Assembly: GCA_014904845.1 (NCBI GenBank)
Contig: MU119559.1
Span: forward strand, 1 to 46,407
Length of the DNA: 46,407 nucleotides
DNA from: Acephala macrosclerotiorum
Lineage: Eukaryota > Ascomycota > Leotiomycetes > Helotiales > Mollisiaceae
Direction: 5' to 3'
A model generated the notes under the pieces. The model made no database searches. It saw only the letters and a list, made by a program, of their open reading frames with translations, and was not told the origin of the DNA. A program made the translations under genes and the position numbers. Numbering within the stretch: position 1 is the stretch's first letter; every line of letters starts with the position of its first letter. Positions 10,937 to 21,185 of this stretch are shown one piece after another.

Positions 10937-11917
10937 CTACCCAAGCTCATACCTAACACCTGCCTCTCTCCTCAATGCATCTAATTCATACCTTTCGGCT
11001 CCTCCAACCTCGTGTGCCTCAATAGCTACCGGACTTACAGCTAGACTTTCCCTCGTGACCCGGTTTTCAAGATCTTTCGCTCTCCTTCTATTCTCTAACT
11101 CTGCTTTCTCTTCATCGTTCAACGGCTTCAGCTCCGCGGCCGCCGCAACAAACACAGGCTTCGAATCTCCACCCAACTCCACCTTCCCAAACGGATCCGC
11201 TCTCATTGGTGGACTCGGTGGCAGGGGTGTTGGTTTCGATTTCTGCCTTGCGGATCGACGTCCGTATACAAATGCGAGGACGATGAGAGCTATAAAGAGA
11301 AGCGCGCCGACTGTGGCGCCTATTCCTATTCCTGCTTTCGCACCCGCCGACAAACCACCGTCTGAGCCCGAGGACGTCAGCTCGCCAGATTGTGATGTAC
11401 TTCCGCCTGATGTCGCGGTCGCAGCTCCCACCCCCACACTTGTTTTTGTAGTGGTCGTTCTGCTTCCTGCTCTCGTCACCGTCGCAGCAGTCAAGAATCC
11501 TCCACTTCCAATTGTCGGCGTACTGTATGAGAACGTGAAGGCGGTGGCGAGACTGGCTGTTCTGAGGGATAAGGAGTAGAAGTCGCAGATTTCGGCGTTG
11601 GCGGCTACGGCAAGATATTGGTCTTCGGCGGAACATGCTGCTTCGACGCAGGGCGTGACGGCCTTGTCGAATGCCGTTACGTCGGACGGGGAGCATTGGC
11701 AGGTTGCGGAATCGTCGGTGCAGCCTATTGCTGAGATGGCGGGGGAGATGCAGGGTTGCTGGAATAATGTTAGGGAGGGTTGAGGTGATGGTGGATGGTG
11801 GATGGAGGACAGTAGAGAGGGGAGAGGGGGACTTACAGCGCAAGCGGGGTAAGTCGTTTGTGCAGAGATAAGGGTAGCGAAGATTGCACCTGATATGAGG
11901 ACGCATTTCCTCATCAT
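10937..11917 (-). CDS. CFEM-domain single-pass membrane protein
   Basis: Exons 11917-11837 and 11758-10937, joined across a 78-nt intron whose length is a multiple of three, give 300 residues. The start is MMRKCVLISGAIFATLISAQ, a good signal peptide. A CFEM domain follows with eight cysteines in the expected spacing (ACAQPC, IGC, TCQC, TPC, AAC, EIC). Then come a Thr/Ser-rich stretch, one strong membrane helix (AGIGIGATVGALLFIALIV and LAF), a basic stop-transfer YGRRSARQKSK, and an acidic, charged cytoplasmic tail. CFEM proteins act at the cell surface, some in haem or iron uptake, others as receptors or adhesion proteins; the membrane anchor instead of a GPI signal suggests a sensor-like architecture. 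The function of this one is not known. Confidence 0.88.
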   Translation of the reverse strand: MMRKCVLISGAIFATLISAQTTYPACAVSPPLPSLLSSIHHPPSPQPSLTLFQQPCISPAISAIGCTDDSATCQCSPSDVTAFDKAVTPCVEAACSAEDQYLAVAANAEICDFYSLSLRTASLATAFTFSYSTPTIGSGGFLTAATVTRAGSRTTTTKTSVGVGAATATSGGSTSQSGELTSSGSDGGLSAGAKAGIGIGATVGALLFIALIVLAFVYGRRSARQKSKPTPLPPSPPMRADPFGKVELGGDSKPVFVAAAAELKPLNDEEKAELENRRRAKDLENRVTRESLAVSPVAIEAHEVGGAERYELDALRREAGVRYELG

Positions 11918-13396
11918 GTTGATCGTGCAGAGTGGGTCATTCCTTGGAGGCCAAAGACAACTCGTCTTCACCCCCTATCAAGGCATACCCAGCAAGTGCA
12001 ATCGAGCAGCAGCAATCCTCAGAGACTGGACTTTCAACACAGAGCCCTGATCGCGCGCGACCAGAATTCAGACCCCTCGCGCAAGTAACGCGGAAATACT
12101 GAAAATCGAAGTAGAAGAATCGCAAACTCCAAAAAGAACGTCACAAACAGCGCGACAGCCTATTTATACCCACCACTCTCCTATTTCATTCACGTGCAGC
12201 GCGCCTACTCTGCTGTGTATGTTCCGCTTCAAGCCTCGCAACAAACCACCGACAGTGAGACTTCTCAATGGAGGGGTTTCTGCTCCATCCCGGTTGTGGC
12301 GTCTGCCATGTTTCCAAATTCGAGATGCAGGGTCCAAGCCACTTTGATGCAATAAATTGAAGCTGGATCGCGGTTAGGCGTGGGATGCGGCTGGGATTGG
12401 AGGAACTGGAGATGAGGAGCAAGCGGCCCGAGATGGACGAGATGGACGAGATGGACGAGAGTGATAGATGAAGTTTGGGGTAGGCATCCCTAGATGTTCA
12501 AAGATACTGGAGAAGAGCAAAGGAAAGAACCGGGGAAGTTGAAGGAAAAGTTGAGACAGAAGGTCAAGGCTAAGCCGAATGTGGACTAGCTCTTTGACCT
12601 GAAATCCTTCCTTGCGAACTCTTTCTTCTCTTCACCTCATCTAGCACCGACTTCATACTCTCAAATCAAATAGGTACCAACTTCCAGGCATGATTTTGAA
12701 GTTCTTTTCTACATCATTGTCAAGATTTCGGCAGCTGTGGCGAAAAGCCTTCAAACGCTGATTAGATGTGGGCAAGCTGCCTGTACCAATCTCCTTATAG
12801 ACTGGTTTGCGATTGTGGCTATTTGTGAAGCTTCTGTGTGCGTCTTTCAATGTACAATATTGTCTTCATTTATGAGAGTGCTTTTTTGTTCCACGATCTA
12901 GAACAGGGGCTATTATTCATCGTATCATGTGATCAGTCATGCTGCCTCTCGACAGTCGTTTTGCTGCGGGCAAATGGGGCTGAGCTCGCCCTCTGCCTTG
13001 AACCTCTTGTATATCTCCAGCTTCAAGATCGCTGGAAGATCAGGTCAAGGCCGCGGACAAAAGCAGGTTTCTGAATCACGCGGAGGCTGCATCCTTCCCC
13101 TCCCCTCCGGTCCGTCCGGTCCGCGCGGTATGTTGGGTCGGTCATGTACAAGCATATATACGCTATCAACCAAACAATACCCTCATGCTTGGTAATTAAG
13201 TCACACCACATGTACCGAAATGCGGCGCAGACGACCACCTATAACTACGCTTACGCCCAGCATGGCCAGTATGTAAAACCGTCGACTTCATCCGGTCAGA
13301 AGTTTATATATCCCCCCAGATCCCCCTTAACACGCCACTCTCACTGCAACACAGCTCCCTCCTCTCTCCCAACGGGCATCCCCGAGGTCCATCAAA
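11918..13396. other. Intergenic region with a 9-bp tandem repeat
   Basis: Divergent upstream space of the CFEM gene and the dienelactone-hydrolase-like gene. A perfect tandem of the 9-mer GATGGACGA (three units plus a partial unit) lies at about 12432-12460. A TATA-like TTTATATAT sits near 13302, about 95 bp before the hydrolase ATG. I found no supported coding region. Confidence 0.45.
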
Positions 13397-14152
13397 ATGT
13401 CAACCTCCAGCTGCTGCCTCAAGGCTTTCGAATGGGACGGAACTCCCAAAGGTCACGTCGGAACCCTCGCCAACATCCAATGCTATATCACCTCTTCCCC
13501 AAACGCCAATGCCAACACCGCCATCCTATTCATTCATGACCTCCTCAGCTGGTCCTTCGCCAACGAGCGCCTGCTCGCCGACCACTATGCTGCAGAAACA
13601 AACACCACCGTCTATGTCCCGGACTTCTTTGGTGGAGAATCTGTTGACCACGCTCACGTCCTCGCTGGAAGATTCGACAAGATAGACCTCCATGGTTTCC
13701 TAGCAAAGAATTCTCGTGACATCCGAGAGCCGGAGATCTTCGCCTGTGCCAAAACGCTCAAGTCCCAATACAAGAAAGTCGCTGCGGTGGGCTTCTGTTA
13801 CGGGGGCTGGGCTGTATTCCGACTAGGTGCGAAGGAGCACAATCCTCCTATCATAGATTGTATCTCGGCTGGTCATCCGAGTATGATGGTGAAGAAGGAT
13901 ATTGATGAGGTGGCTGTTCCTGTGCAGATTCTGGCCCCGGAAATCGATCAGGCGTTTACTGAGGAGTTCAAGATGCATGCTTTTACGACAATTATGGGGA
14001 AGGGTGTTCCGTTTGATTATCAGCATTTTCCCGGGGTGGAGCATTCGTGTTTGGTAAGGGGCGATGAGAAGATCAAAGGGGAGAGGGAGGTGATGGCTAG
14101 GGGGAAGAATGCTGCTGTTGCTTGGTTCAAGCAGTTTCTAGATGGTGAGTGA
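13397..14152 (+). CDS. Dienelactone hydrolase family protein
   Basis: A 251-residue single-exon alpha/beta-hydrolase. The Cys nucleophile elbow GFCYGGWA is at residues 132-139 (Cys134), the acid is probably Asp184 in ILAPEID, and the catalytic His216 lies in FPGVEHSC, the Cys-Asp-His order of the dienelactone hydrolase family. FIHDLLSWSFANERLLADHY near residues 45-64 and YVPDFFGG at 73-80 also match. There is no signal peptide or membrane helix, so it is probably cytosolic. Bacterial relatives open dienelactones in catechol breakdown; fungal paralogues mostly have no assigned substrate, so I name only the family. It begins at the first ATG after a CT-rich leader. Confidence 0.9.
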   Translation: MSTSSCCLKAFEWDGTPKGHVGTLANIQCYITSSPNANANTAILFIHDLLSWSFANERLLADHYAAETNTTVYVPDFFGGESVDHAHVLAGRFDKIDLHGFLAKNSRDIREPEIFACAKTLKSQYKKVAAVGFCYGGWAVFRLGAKEHNPPIIDCISAGHPSMMVKKDIDEVAVPVQILAPEIDQAFTEEFKMHAFTTIMGKGVPFDYQHFPGVEHSCLVRGDEKIKGEREVMARGKNAAVAWFKQFLDGE

Positions 14153-14296
14153 GCACGTAATGAGGAGTTTGGAGAGTATTCTGGAAATTCATGCCATTCT
14201 CGAATTAGAGGCTAGGACAATCTCTAGGCAAGGGAGACATCCAACGACCGAAGACATTGTCCGAAGAGTCTAAGTGCATGAAGGTTCCGCCAATCC

Positions 14297-15157
14297 TTAG
14301 GCGTTCTCGTCGACGTTGTAGTCTTTGGCATTCCAAGCAGGAAGCGTAAACCCTTGTCTTCCGAACGTGTCCATCAAAGACTTAATCACATCGACGGCGA
14401 TTCCCTCACCAAGAACCTTTGCCATGGTTCGCTTGGCAGCATTTCTTTTGTCCCCCTCACGGTCTTTCATTCTCCCTTCACCATCGAAAACGTTCAAAAG
14501 CAATCGAAGACAATATCGCTTGAGCGGTGTCTCGCTGCGAGGTAGACCATCAGTGAACGCAATGAGCTCCTTGACCACGTGTCTTGAGTCTTTTCCTGGC
14601 TCCTTCGCGATTATGCCTTGATGGTCTGGGCTACCAAGCTTGTCAATAAACGTGTTCTGCAGACGCGGCATCAGAAATCGTTCACCCAAGGACTAGAGCT
14701 TTGCCAGGTCGACAGCGGCAACTCTTCCATCAACTCCTATTCAAACAGACAATATTAGCTTCAAAACATTCAACTCCATGGCACACACAATGGAAACGGA
14801 ACCTCACCTTGCCAAATTCTCTGCTCATACAACCACCGAAGCAGCAGTGCGAACACTTCACTGTCAACATCTTCGCCTGTCATAGATTGGGTCTGGCCCT
14901 CGATAAATAGGCTGTGGAAAGCAGCGTCGAAGAAGGGGAAATGGTGACATATGAGGCTCTTCTGAACCATGAAGGTCTCTTCCTTGTTGGCATCGGTCCC
15001 GATATGGATGGTGACGAATGTCTGCGGGCCACTGGGACAATTGAGTTAGCAGATGGAATTGCACGCAAAGCTGGGCGGCCTACAGGAACTCGAACTCCTT
15101 TTTGACTTCGGCTACGACAGCGAAGGTCGAAGGTGGTGTATCGGTCGAAGTTTCCAT
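14297..15157 (-). pseudogene. BTB/POZ-domain gene with an in-frame stop
   Basis: Exons 15157-15084, 15031-14808 and 14736-14297 join in phase. The start is METSTDTPPSTFAVVAEV. Exon 2 carries a BTB core: PQTFVTIHIG, then VQKSLICHHFPFFDAAFHSL, GQTQSMTGEDVDSEVFALLL and RWLYEQRIW. Exon 3 continues with VDGRVAAVDLAKL, a TAG stop at 14695-14693, then SLGERFLMPRLQNTFIDKL and about 115 more open codons. Relatives have Trp where the stop is (LxKLWxLxxRFLMPxLQN), so TGG became TAG, a CpA to TpA change on the + strand as RIP would make. Without readthrough the product is a short BTB protein of about 117 residues. It lies next to a MITE. The gene at 28974-29612 is a relative with the same first-intron position. 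Confidence 0.72.
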
Positions 15158-15212
15158 CACGAGCGCGTGGATGTCAATGTCTTTGCGTTTTCTGCACAAT
15201 AGAGGGTTAGTA

Positions 15213-15580
15213 CGGAGGTTGCGGCATAAAGTGATGCGACTATAGGGCATTTCAGGCACCCAGTACGCTGAAGACACGCTATCTCACCGCTAAGAAGCTT
15301 CAAGCACGCTATATTCCCAAGCTATCAACCCTGAAAGCCTCTAGGGTCTATTAAGCCTAGGCAGCCTATCAGCGCTCACTATTTATACTTTATCTTAGGC
15401 ACTATCCCGCATGCGGTTGCTTTGGAATCTTTAGCTGATAGGCGTTAATACCCTAGATTTATAGGGAATCTATTCGCTTATAGCACTCTTTTCAGCGCTC
15501 TATAGCGGCATTGTTGCCCTGAAAACACTATTTCAGGGCACGAGGCCCTGTAGTCGCATCACTTCATGCCGCAATCTCCG
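15213..15580. mobile_element. MITE with 37-bp terminal inverted repeats
   Basis: The left end begins CGGAGGTTGCGGCATAAAG and the right end, reverse-complemented, begins CGGAGATTGCGGCATGAAG; about 33 of 37 positions match. The termini resemble those of the larger element at 16060-18207, so this is probably a non-autonomous member of that Tc1/mariner-like family. TA precedes the left end (15211-15212) but the right flank reads GA, so the duplication is imperfect. An internal hairpin, TGCCCTGAAA against TTTCAGGGCA, lies near 15513-15541. The 368 bp hold no gene. It lies 55 bp upstream of the BTB pseudogene start. Confidence 0.85.
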
Positions 15581-16057
15581 GAAGCTTGCCGCTCTTACTC
15601 AGGCGCTAATTACCCTCAGCTCACCCTCGGCTCAGCCAACTCACATGAGTAACATGAGCGACCGGAACAACTCAACTAAGTACCCTAAGTTAGCTTATCT
15701 AAGCGCCCTGAGCATCCTAAGCAAGATCTATTAATTACGTGTTTTGACTTCTCGTTCTTTAGCTAATAATACTTGATCTAACCTCCATTTCTCTTATATT
15801 ACTTTTATTAAGTTTTGACGAAGATGCTCAAAGATTCTAAACAAGTTCCTACGAAGTTTCAAATTGCGATTATTGACTGTTTATGCAGATCCCTAATTTT
15901 AGGTCCTGCTTCTGGCATCTCCCAAAGTAGACTCGCTGGGCGAAATATTAGGTTACAGCCAATACAAGATCGGCCCCTGCAGCTGGCTTCATGCGAGTCT
16001 TATATTTGGATATCGCCCGAATTCTATTAGCTCAACGCTCTTCTTATCTTATGCATA
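15581..16057. other. Intergenic spacer with CTCAG-rich patch
   Basis: Between the MITE and the larger transposon. 15598-15720 is dense in CTCAG/CTGAG-type motifs (ACCCTCAGCTCACCCTCGGC and similar), resembling patches near 21250 and 25550-25660. No coding feature is supported. Confidence 0.4.
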
Positions 16058-16059
16058 TA

Positions 16060-18207
16060 CGGAGATCGCGGCATAAAGTGACTGGATTACAAGGCATAAT
16101 TTTGTGCATGCACTATAAGGCCCTGTAAGCCACTTTTCGGTTGAAATGATCACCGTCAAAGGCCCTTGTTTTTGAGAATATATTCATTATTTAGTATACA
16201 GCGAGCTTCTCTTTACTTTTCTTCTTTCTCTCTTTGTACTTATTGCTTCTCTCTAAGCGAATGATTTCTTTAATGTGATAAGAGATCCTTTCAATCTACT
16301 TTTGAATCATACTTTGAGGCAAATCAGTCTAGCACTTCTTCTATCTAGTTCTCAATTTCACTCTGCTACTAGTAGTACCTTTCTTAGTAGTCTCTTTCTT
16401 TATTCAGAACCAGCACTGCTCAATCATATTCAAATCTAGAGAATTAATTAATTAAATCATTTTTATGATTTGCCACAAATTATAAACTTTTTGTTGATAT
16501 TTAAAAGTATAAATAGAAGTATTATTCTTTTGAACTTAAGTATTTAATTTATTCTTTTTATACTCAATTGCAAAAAGCAAAAACTTCTCAATCAGAATAT
16601 GCTTTTAATATTTGTACTAATTGATATTATTGCGTTCAGTCTTTACTACAAATACTTCATTCTTCTCATTATAAACCCACTTCTTTATTTTGCTACTAGC
16701 CTTTTTTTTATGCTTCTCAATTTAGTCTTTCAATTACTTTTTTTGTGTTGCTTTCTATTTCTTTTTGTTTGCAGGCTTAATTTTAGCGTTTCTAGTGTTC
16801 AAATCAGTTTTTTTTTTTCAATTCTTTTAACAACTGTTTTTTTCTTTCAATAGTAACAAGACCTTTTCTTATCGTAGTTGAATGAGCCTCAGAACATGAA
16901 CTCAAAGAAGCTTTTTTATTTTCTTCTAATTACATGCTTATAAAAAACTTTATACGACTTTTTTTATACTTTTTTTCTCTTTTTTACAATTTCTAATCGA
17001 ATTGAAATTTCATTTGTAAAAATGATGTTTTTCTACTTTTTTAAACTCTAATCTTTTCTTTCTAAATACTAAACAAATCTTTGTTTTTTACTCAATTTGA
17101 TTAGACTTAATTTGATTATCAATTTGCATTGATTATAATTTTTTGCTTTTAAGATTTTTTACACAATTTTAAGTGCTACGTAATAGTCTCGTTTTTTTAC
17201 TTCTTTTTGAGATCTTTTTGCAAAAGAAATCGCGAATTATTGAGTTTTTAGTGAGAACTTGTAGAATACAAGTAATTGCTTTATTTGAGATTATTAATCG
17301 ACTAAATCTAGAAGTATTAGTCATATAGTAAATCTCAAGAATCATTTGATAGTTTTTAGAAGTTTTAGAAATTTATTTTCTCTTTCTAGTTATTGCTTGA
17401 AAAGTGTATAATCGACTTCTATTTATTCTAGTAATTTTTATAACTCTAGTCATTGAAATACTGTTATTTAGTATAGTAATTGCTCTAATTCTAGTCTTAA
17501 TAGTATGTTCTTTGGTGCTTGATTAATAAATAAAGAAAAGTAGTAGCAATAGAGATTTGGCGCTAAAGAGAATAAAAAGTAAAAAGACTAAAACAACAGG
17601 CGATAATAGTAAAATAAGAGTATATTTCTTTTTTTTATTCTCATTATCAGTATTTGATAACTCGTACTATTCATTTTCATTATTCTCTCTAATATTATTT
17701 TCTTTTTTTCTTTTCTTTTTAAAACAAGAACTCAAATCAGAGAATTTTGATTTATCATCAGATAAATTATAGTTTGAATAATCAAAAAGTGAAATATAAA
17801 GTGTAAATTGAATTAAAGCTATAATAAACAAAAGTACTTGAGTATACATAGAAAACTGAGTAGAAATTGATATATTATCGTTCAAAAAACTTTTTTTTTA
17901 ATCTTTACTACTCTACGGCATTTACCGCTTTTTCTTTTACAGACTGATCAGTCTCACTAAACTCCTCGCGTTTCCAGCGCTCGAGCGCTGAGATTTAAGA
18001 CTTTAGGCTCTATTGTTACAGGGGGGAATGGTCTAATAGAGAGTCACAATACAGAGAAGCCACAGGGGACGTGCTTACAGGGCATTTTATAGGGCCTTTA
18101 AGGGAACTGTCGGATAAGAGTCTCTAATTAGGCTAGCTGACAGGCCCTCTCTAGTGGACCATGATAATAAGGCCCTGTAATCCAGTCACTTTATGCCGCG
18201 ATCTCCG
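16060..18207 (-). mobile_element. RIP-degraded Tc1/mariner-like DNA transposon
   Basis: The two ends are near-perfect inverted repeats of about 38 bp beginning CGGAGATCGCGGCATAAAG, flanked on both sides by TA (16058-16059 and 18208-18209), the target duplication of the Tc1/mariner superfamily. The interior is AT-rich with many stops. Translating the minus strand at about 16460-16180 still shows relics of a Tc1-type DDE transposase C-terminus: a segment like SLDLNMIEQCWF (family SPDLNPIENxW), then IKKETTKKG, LPQSMIQKWIERI-like and HIKEIIRLE. The transposase therefore ran on the minus strand and is dead. The length of 2148 bp fits an element that was once autonomous. Confidence 0.85.
16160..17940 (-). 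pseudogene. Dead transposase gene inside the Tc1-like element
   Basis: AT-enriched remnant of the transposase frame. Only the C-terminal part near 16180-16460 is recognisable, by the DDE_3-like SLDLNMIEQCW and the following LPQ...IERI and IIRLE words. The rest has stops in all frames and long T runs. Its boundaries are approximate and set by the AT-rich part of the element. Confidence 0.6.
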
Positions 18208-18424
18208 TACTTGACACTGTCCATTTCGGTTGATATAGGCGTGTTGCCGCCGGGGCGCGCCACAGCTGCACAGACCCTCCCCAGGGGCTGGCCCGTGAAG
18301 AACCTCAAAACCGCGAGGAGTTTTGTCTTTTATCTTCTAAATTCATGTAATTCTACGTCGTAGGAATTCTCTCCCACTGCCGAACCTCTTTCCGACTAAT
18401 ACTTCTGGACTCACAACGCCGAGG

Positions 18425-19294
18425 ATGAAAACATTAAAAGCAAGGTTCTTGTTTATTTTCTTCAGTCTGTGTAAGTGCCCGCCTCTTTCTCCTGCATTCT
18501 TAATAGTGAATTGCTGATGGTTTTATTAGCTGTATTAGCGTTGAGTATATGTGTACTATCAGGCTGTAGAACCCCATCCGAATCACAGTATCAACTGTAC
18601 TCGGTAAACGGCTCCAACATAACGAATTCAATGAGTGAGAACTGTACATTGTGCATTTTCACCACGATCCCGGACAGATACATGTTTGGACTTTCTGGTT
18701 AGTGGAAAGAATTGATATTGCCGAAGACCTCCCAACACTAATATACGACCAGGTACCTGTGGGTCCACGAATGGAACTATTCGCTGCCAGCGTACTTTTC
18801 CAAACACATTCAACATCACCGCTGCCACTATTGCCGATATTACGGCTTTCAACAGCTCCAATCTATCCGCAACCTATGCAAAACAATCTGAACAATACAC
18901 CAGTACAACGTTTATGAACCACACTCTGGTCCACCGCCTTTCAGAAGCTGTCTGCTCCATTTTAATCGCCTCAGTCGTCCTCGGTTTCTTCTTCCTCCTT
19001 CTCGGTTTCTTCGCGAATACATCGGAACCCAGGTCCGGAAAGGCTCGGATTCTATTCATATTCGTATTCCTAGATTGGTCCGCGCAATGTGCGGCTGTGG
19101 TCATGGTTTATTTAATAATCAGGAATGAAATAGCTGGTGCTCACGCTGTTTTTCTCGGAATCAATAGTACACATTCGCCTGTCAAATTTGAGTTGGGGTT
19201 TTGGTTGCTCGTGGGTACTGTTGCATCTAGACTGTTGAGCGCTGTGCCAGTTGTTTTCTCCTCACAGTCGGCAAGGACAGAACCTGGCCAATAA
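18425..19294 (+). CDS. SUR7/PalI-family four-helix membrane protein
   Basis: Exons 18425-18470, 18530-18697 and 18753-19294 join in phase to 251 residues. The first helix is MKTLKARFLFIFFSLSVLAL with SICVLSGC. An extracellular loop follows with paired cysteines and many N-glycosylation sequons (NGS, NIT, NCT, NGT, NSS, NLS). Three more helices lie around CSILIASVVLGFFFLLLGFF, RILFIFVFLDWSAQCAAVV and ELGFWLLVGTVASRLLSAVP. This layout is that of fungal SUR7/PalI proteins, found in eisosomes (MCC patches) or in ambient-pH sensing. The family is assigned from topology and loop character, not from a firm signature. Both introns are 55-59 nt. It is 218 bp from the transposon end and shows no RIP damage. 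Confidence 0.68.
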
Positions 19295-19357
19295 TGGTAA
19301 GACCAGCATTGGCAAGACCAAGGAGAAAGACTCAGCAGAATTAGGATATCAAAGTCG

Positions 19358-20149
19358 TTGAGGGATACACACAATGTCGACGACGTATTCTACGCCAATT
19401 TGACCTCCAAAATAGCGAGCACCATCAGAAGGCTTCGAAAAGCTGTTCAGACATACCAAGATCAAAAAATCATCGATGAGGGCTGTAAGAGATTGTTTAC
19501 GAGAATTAGAGACGACGAAGAGCTTGCATCTCTTATGCCTAGCCACTTTTACCAACAGAGTGCAGCTCTTTTCCTTGGAATGCATTCTGAGGAAAGAGGG
19601 ATTCCTCCGGGTCCGCGTCTTTATGAAAGCTGCCCTTATCGTGGATCCACAAAAGCACCAGAGTCCGGCAGCCGAGGGGTCTACCTCGTCGTTGTGGGGG
19701 AGTGTTGCCATAGTGGCAGATCGTCAATTAACACCCCAGAGTACAAGTACGTTGGCAGCGGTAGGAGCGCAAGAGGTGTGATGCTTCGGGTGGAACAACA
19801 CACCGACCCCGAGTACCGCAATTCGCAACCATCAGAACTGTACAGGGCTTGGGATCACCTGAGTGCCCCATGTGTTGCCATATATCGATTGGCTGAGTGG
19901 GACCCTTTTCCTATGGGTAGGAGTCCTGGAAGCGTGGAGGGATTCGACGAAATCCTACTAGCAGAGGCAATCTGGCAAGTGGTATTGCAGACTTCTGCGC
20001 AGAGAAACATGTCGGAGTTCACAAAACATCTTCGAGGGCGAGGTAGTGGTAATGCTGACTTAATCAGTAATGTTTGGAGAGGCTGCAATGTCCTTTCTGC
20101 CCTCGAAAATTTTAAGACGGGAGGACGGCGCAATCGCCGTACTGATTGA
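19358..20149 (+). CDS. GIY-YIG-like domain protein (fungal accessory)
   Basis: The open frame encodes about 263 residues. The middle and C-terminal parts carry a GIY-YIG-like pattern: RGVYLVVVGE, a spacer, then YKYVGSGRSARGVMLRVEQH, LYRAWDHLSAPCVAIYRLAE and LLAEAIWQVVLQT with a candidate metal-binding Glu. GIY-YIG nucleases use the two Tyr segments, the Arg and a later Glu. Similar stand-alone fungal proteins are common in variable regions and have no known role. No ATG opens the frame; the first in-frame ATG is at 19535 (MPSHFYQQSAALF), so either translation begins there or an upstream exon is missing. The frame is the same as that of the SUR7-like gene just upstream, separated by two TAA codons. 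Confidence 0.55.
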   Translation: MRDTHNVDDVFYANLTSKIASTIRRLRKAVQTYQDQKIIDEGCKRLFTRIRDDEELASLMPSHFYQQSAALFLGMHSEERGIPPGPRLYESCPYRGSTKAPESGSRGVYLVVVGECCHSGRSSINTPEYKYVGSGRSARGVMLRVEQHTDPEYRNSQPSELYRAWDHLSAPCVAIYRLAEWDPFPMGRSPGSVEGFDEILLAEAIWQVVLQTSAQRNMSEFTKHLRGRGSGNADLISNVWRGCNVLSALENFKTGGRRNRRTD

Positions 20150-20479
20150 GAATGGCAAACATCTCATTCTTCAACGTGTTTAATCAGCTAGCAAAGTGTT
20201 ACCAAATTTTACAAAACTAAACGCGCCCAGAATGCTTATGCAATTGCCTGGTATATTGCATAATGTCGGTTACACAGGGATACCTATTAATAGGCCAGAC
20301 GCAAAGGATAATAATCTAAGTCTTATGCTTTGCAGTTGTTGTAATCGTTGTTCATTCTAATAGAAAGTGCGCAAGAGTTGAGAGATATAACCTCAACTCT
20401 AGCGCAGTTGAGACTAGTCCCAATGCAGCCTAGTGCTACACGTGACTATTGTTCCCACACATAATAATAATATTGATAT
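20150..20479. other. Intergenic, no feature seen
   Basis: Downstream of the GIY-YIG-like frame. It contains an ATTACTATTA-like AT-rich transition on the right and no recognisable coding or repeat motif beyond short chance frames. Confidence 0.4.
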
Positions 20480-21185
20480 AATTATTTATAATTCAAAGTG
20501 CCTTAAGAAAGTATACTTCAGACTTTTATATATAAAAAAAAAAAAAAAAAATACAAATAATTAAAAAGAGTTTTTAATTAAATATTTTTATTTACGATTA
20601 AATTTATTAAAAATAAAAATAATAAAAAAAGCAATTTAAAACTCGACGTAATATAATAAACTAAAAATTTACTTTTTATTTTTTTTATTTGTATTTATAT
20701 ACTCGTTTACGTTTATAATATTTACGTATAAAAATTTATTTAAATTAAATTTTAAATTTTAAAATAATTTTTTTTAATTTTCGTTTTTTTAACGTTAATA
20801 TTTAAAAAAAAAATTTTTAGAAACACGTTTAAAATACGTTTAATAATTTTTTTTAATCGATTTAAAATATTTTAAAAAATAATTTTTTTTATAAATATTT
20901 AAAAAAAAATTTAATAGTTTTAATTTTTATAAATATTTAAAAAAATTTCAAATAATTTTTATTTTTATTTTTAACTTTTATAAAAGTATATAAAAGTTTA
21001 TTTATTTTTTTTATATAATTTTAAAGTTTTTATAAAAATTATAAAATTTTTATAAAAACTTTATAAACGTTATAAAAGTTTTATAAAAATTTTATAAAAG
21101 TTTTAAATAAATATTTTTAAACTTTATAATTAGTTTTTTAAAAAGTTTAAAGTGAAAGTTTAAAATATTATTTTTGTAAACTACG
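20480..21185 (+). repeat. RIP-degraded dispersed repeat, copy 1
   Basis: This is an AT-rich block with a poly-A run near 20535. From about 20555 it aligns by eye, in the same direction, with 24195-24830. Shared landmarks are TTTTTAATTAA(A/G)TATTTT, TAATATAATAAA(C/T)TAAAAA, TTTATATACT(C/T)GT(T/C)TACG, TTTATTTAAATTAAA and AAAGTGAAAGTTT / AGAGTGAAAGTCT near the right end. Differences are mostly C/T or G/A. Remaining cytosines are mostly in CpG. It ends about 490 bp upstream of a HET gene. The original element type is not recognisable; a solo LTR or small transposon would fit. Confidence 0.78.

Noticed and set aside
11055..11579. Plus-strand 174-codon frame over the CFEM gene
   Set aside because: It mirrors the low-complexity linker and membrane helix; the minus-strand CFEM gene has signal peptide, eight Cys and a clean intron.
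16599..16853. Very hydrophobic plus-strand frame inside the Tc1-like element
   Set aside because: Phe/Leu/Ile richness results from T-rich RIP-mutated DNA, opposite in strand to the dead transposase.
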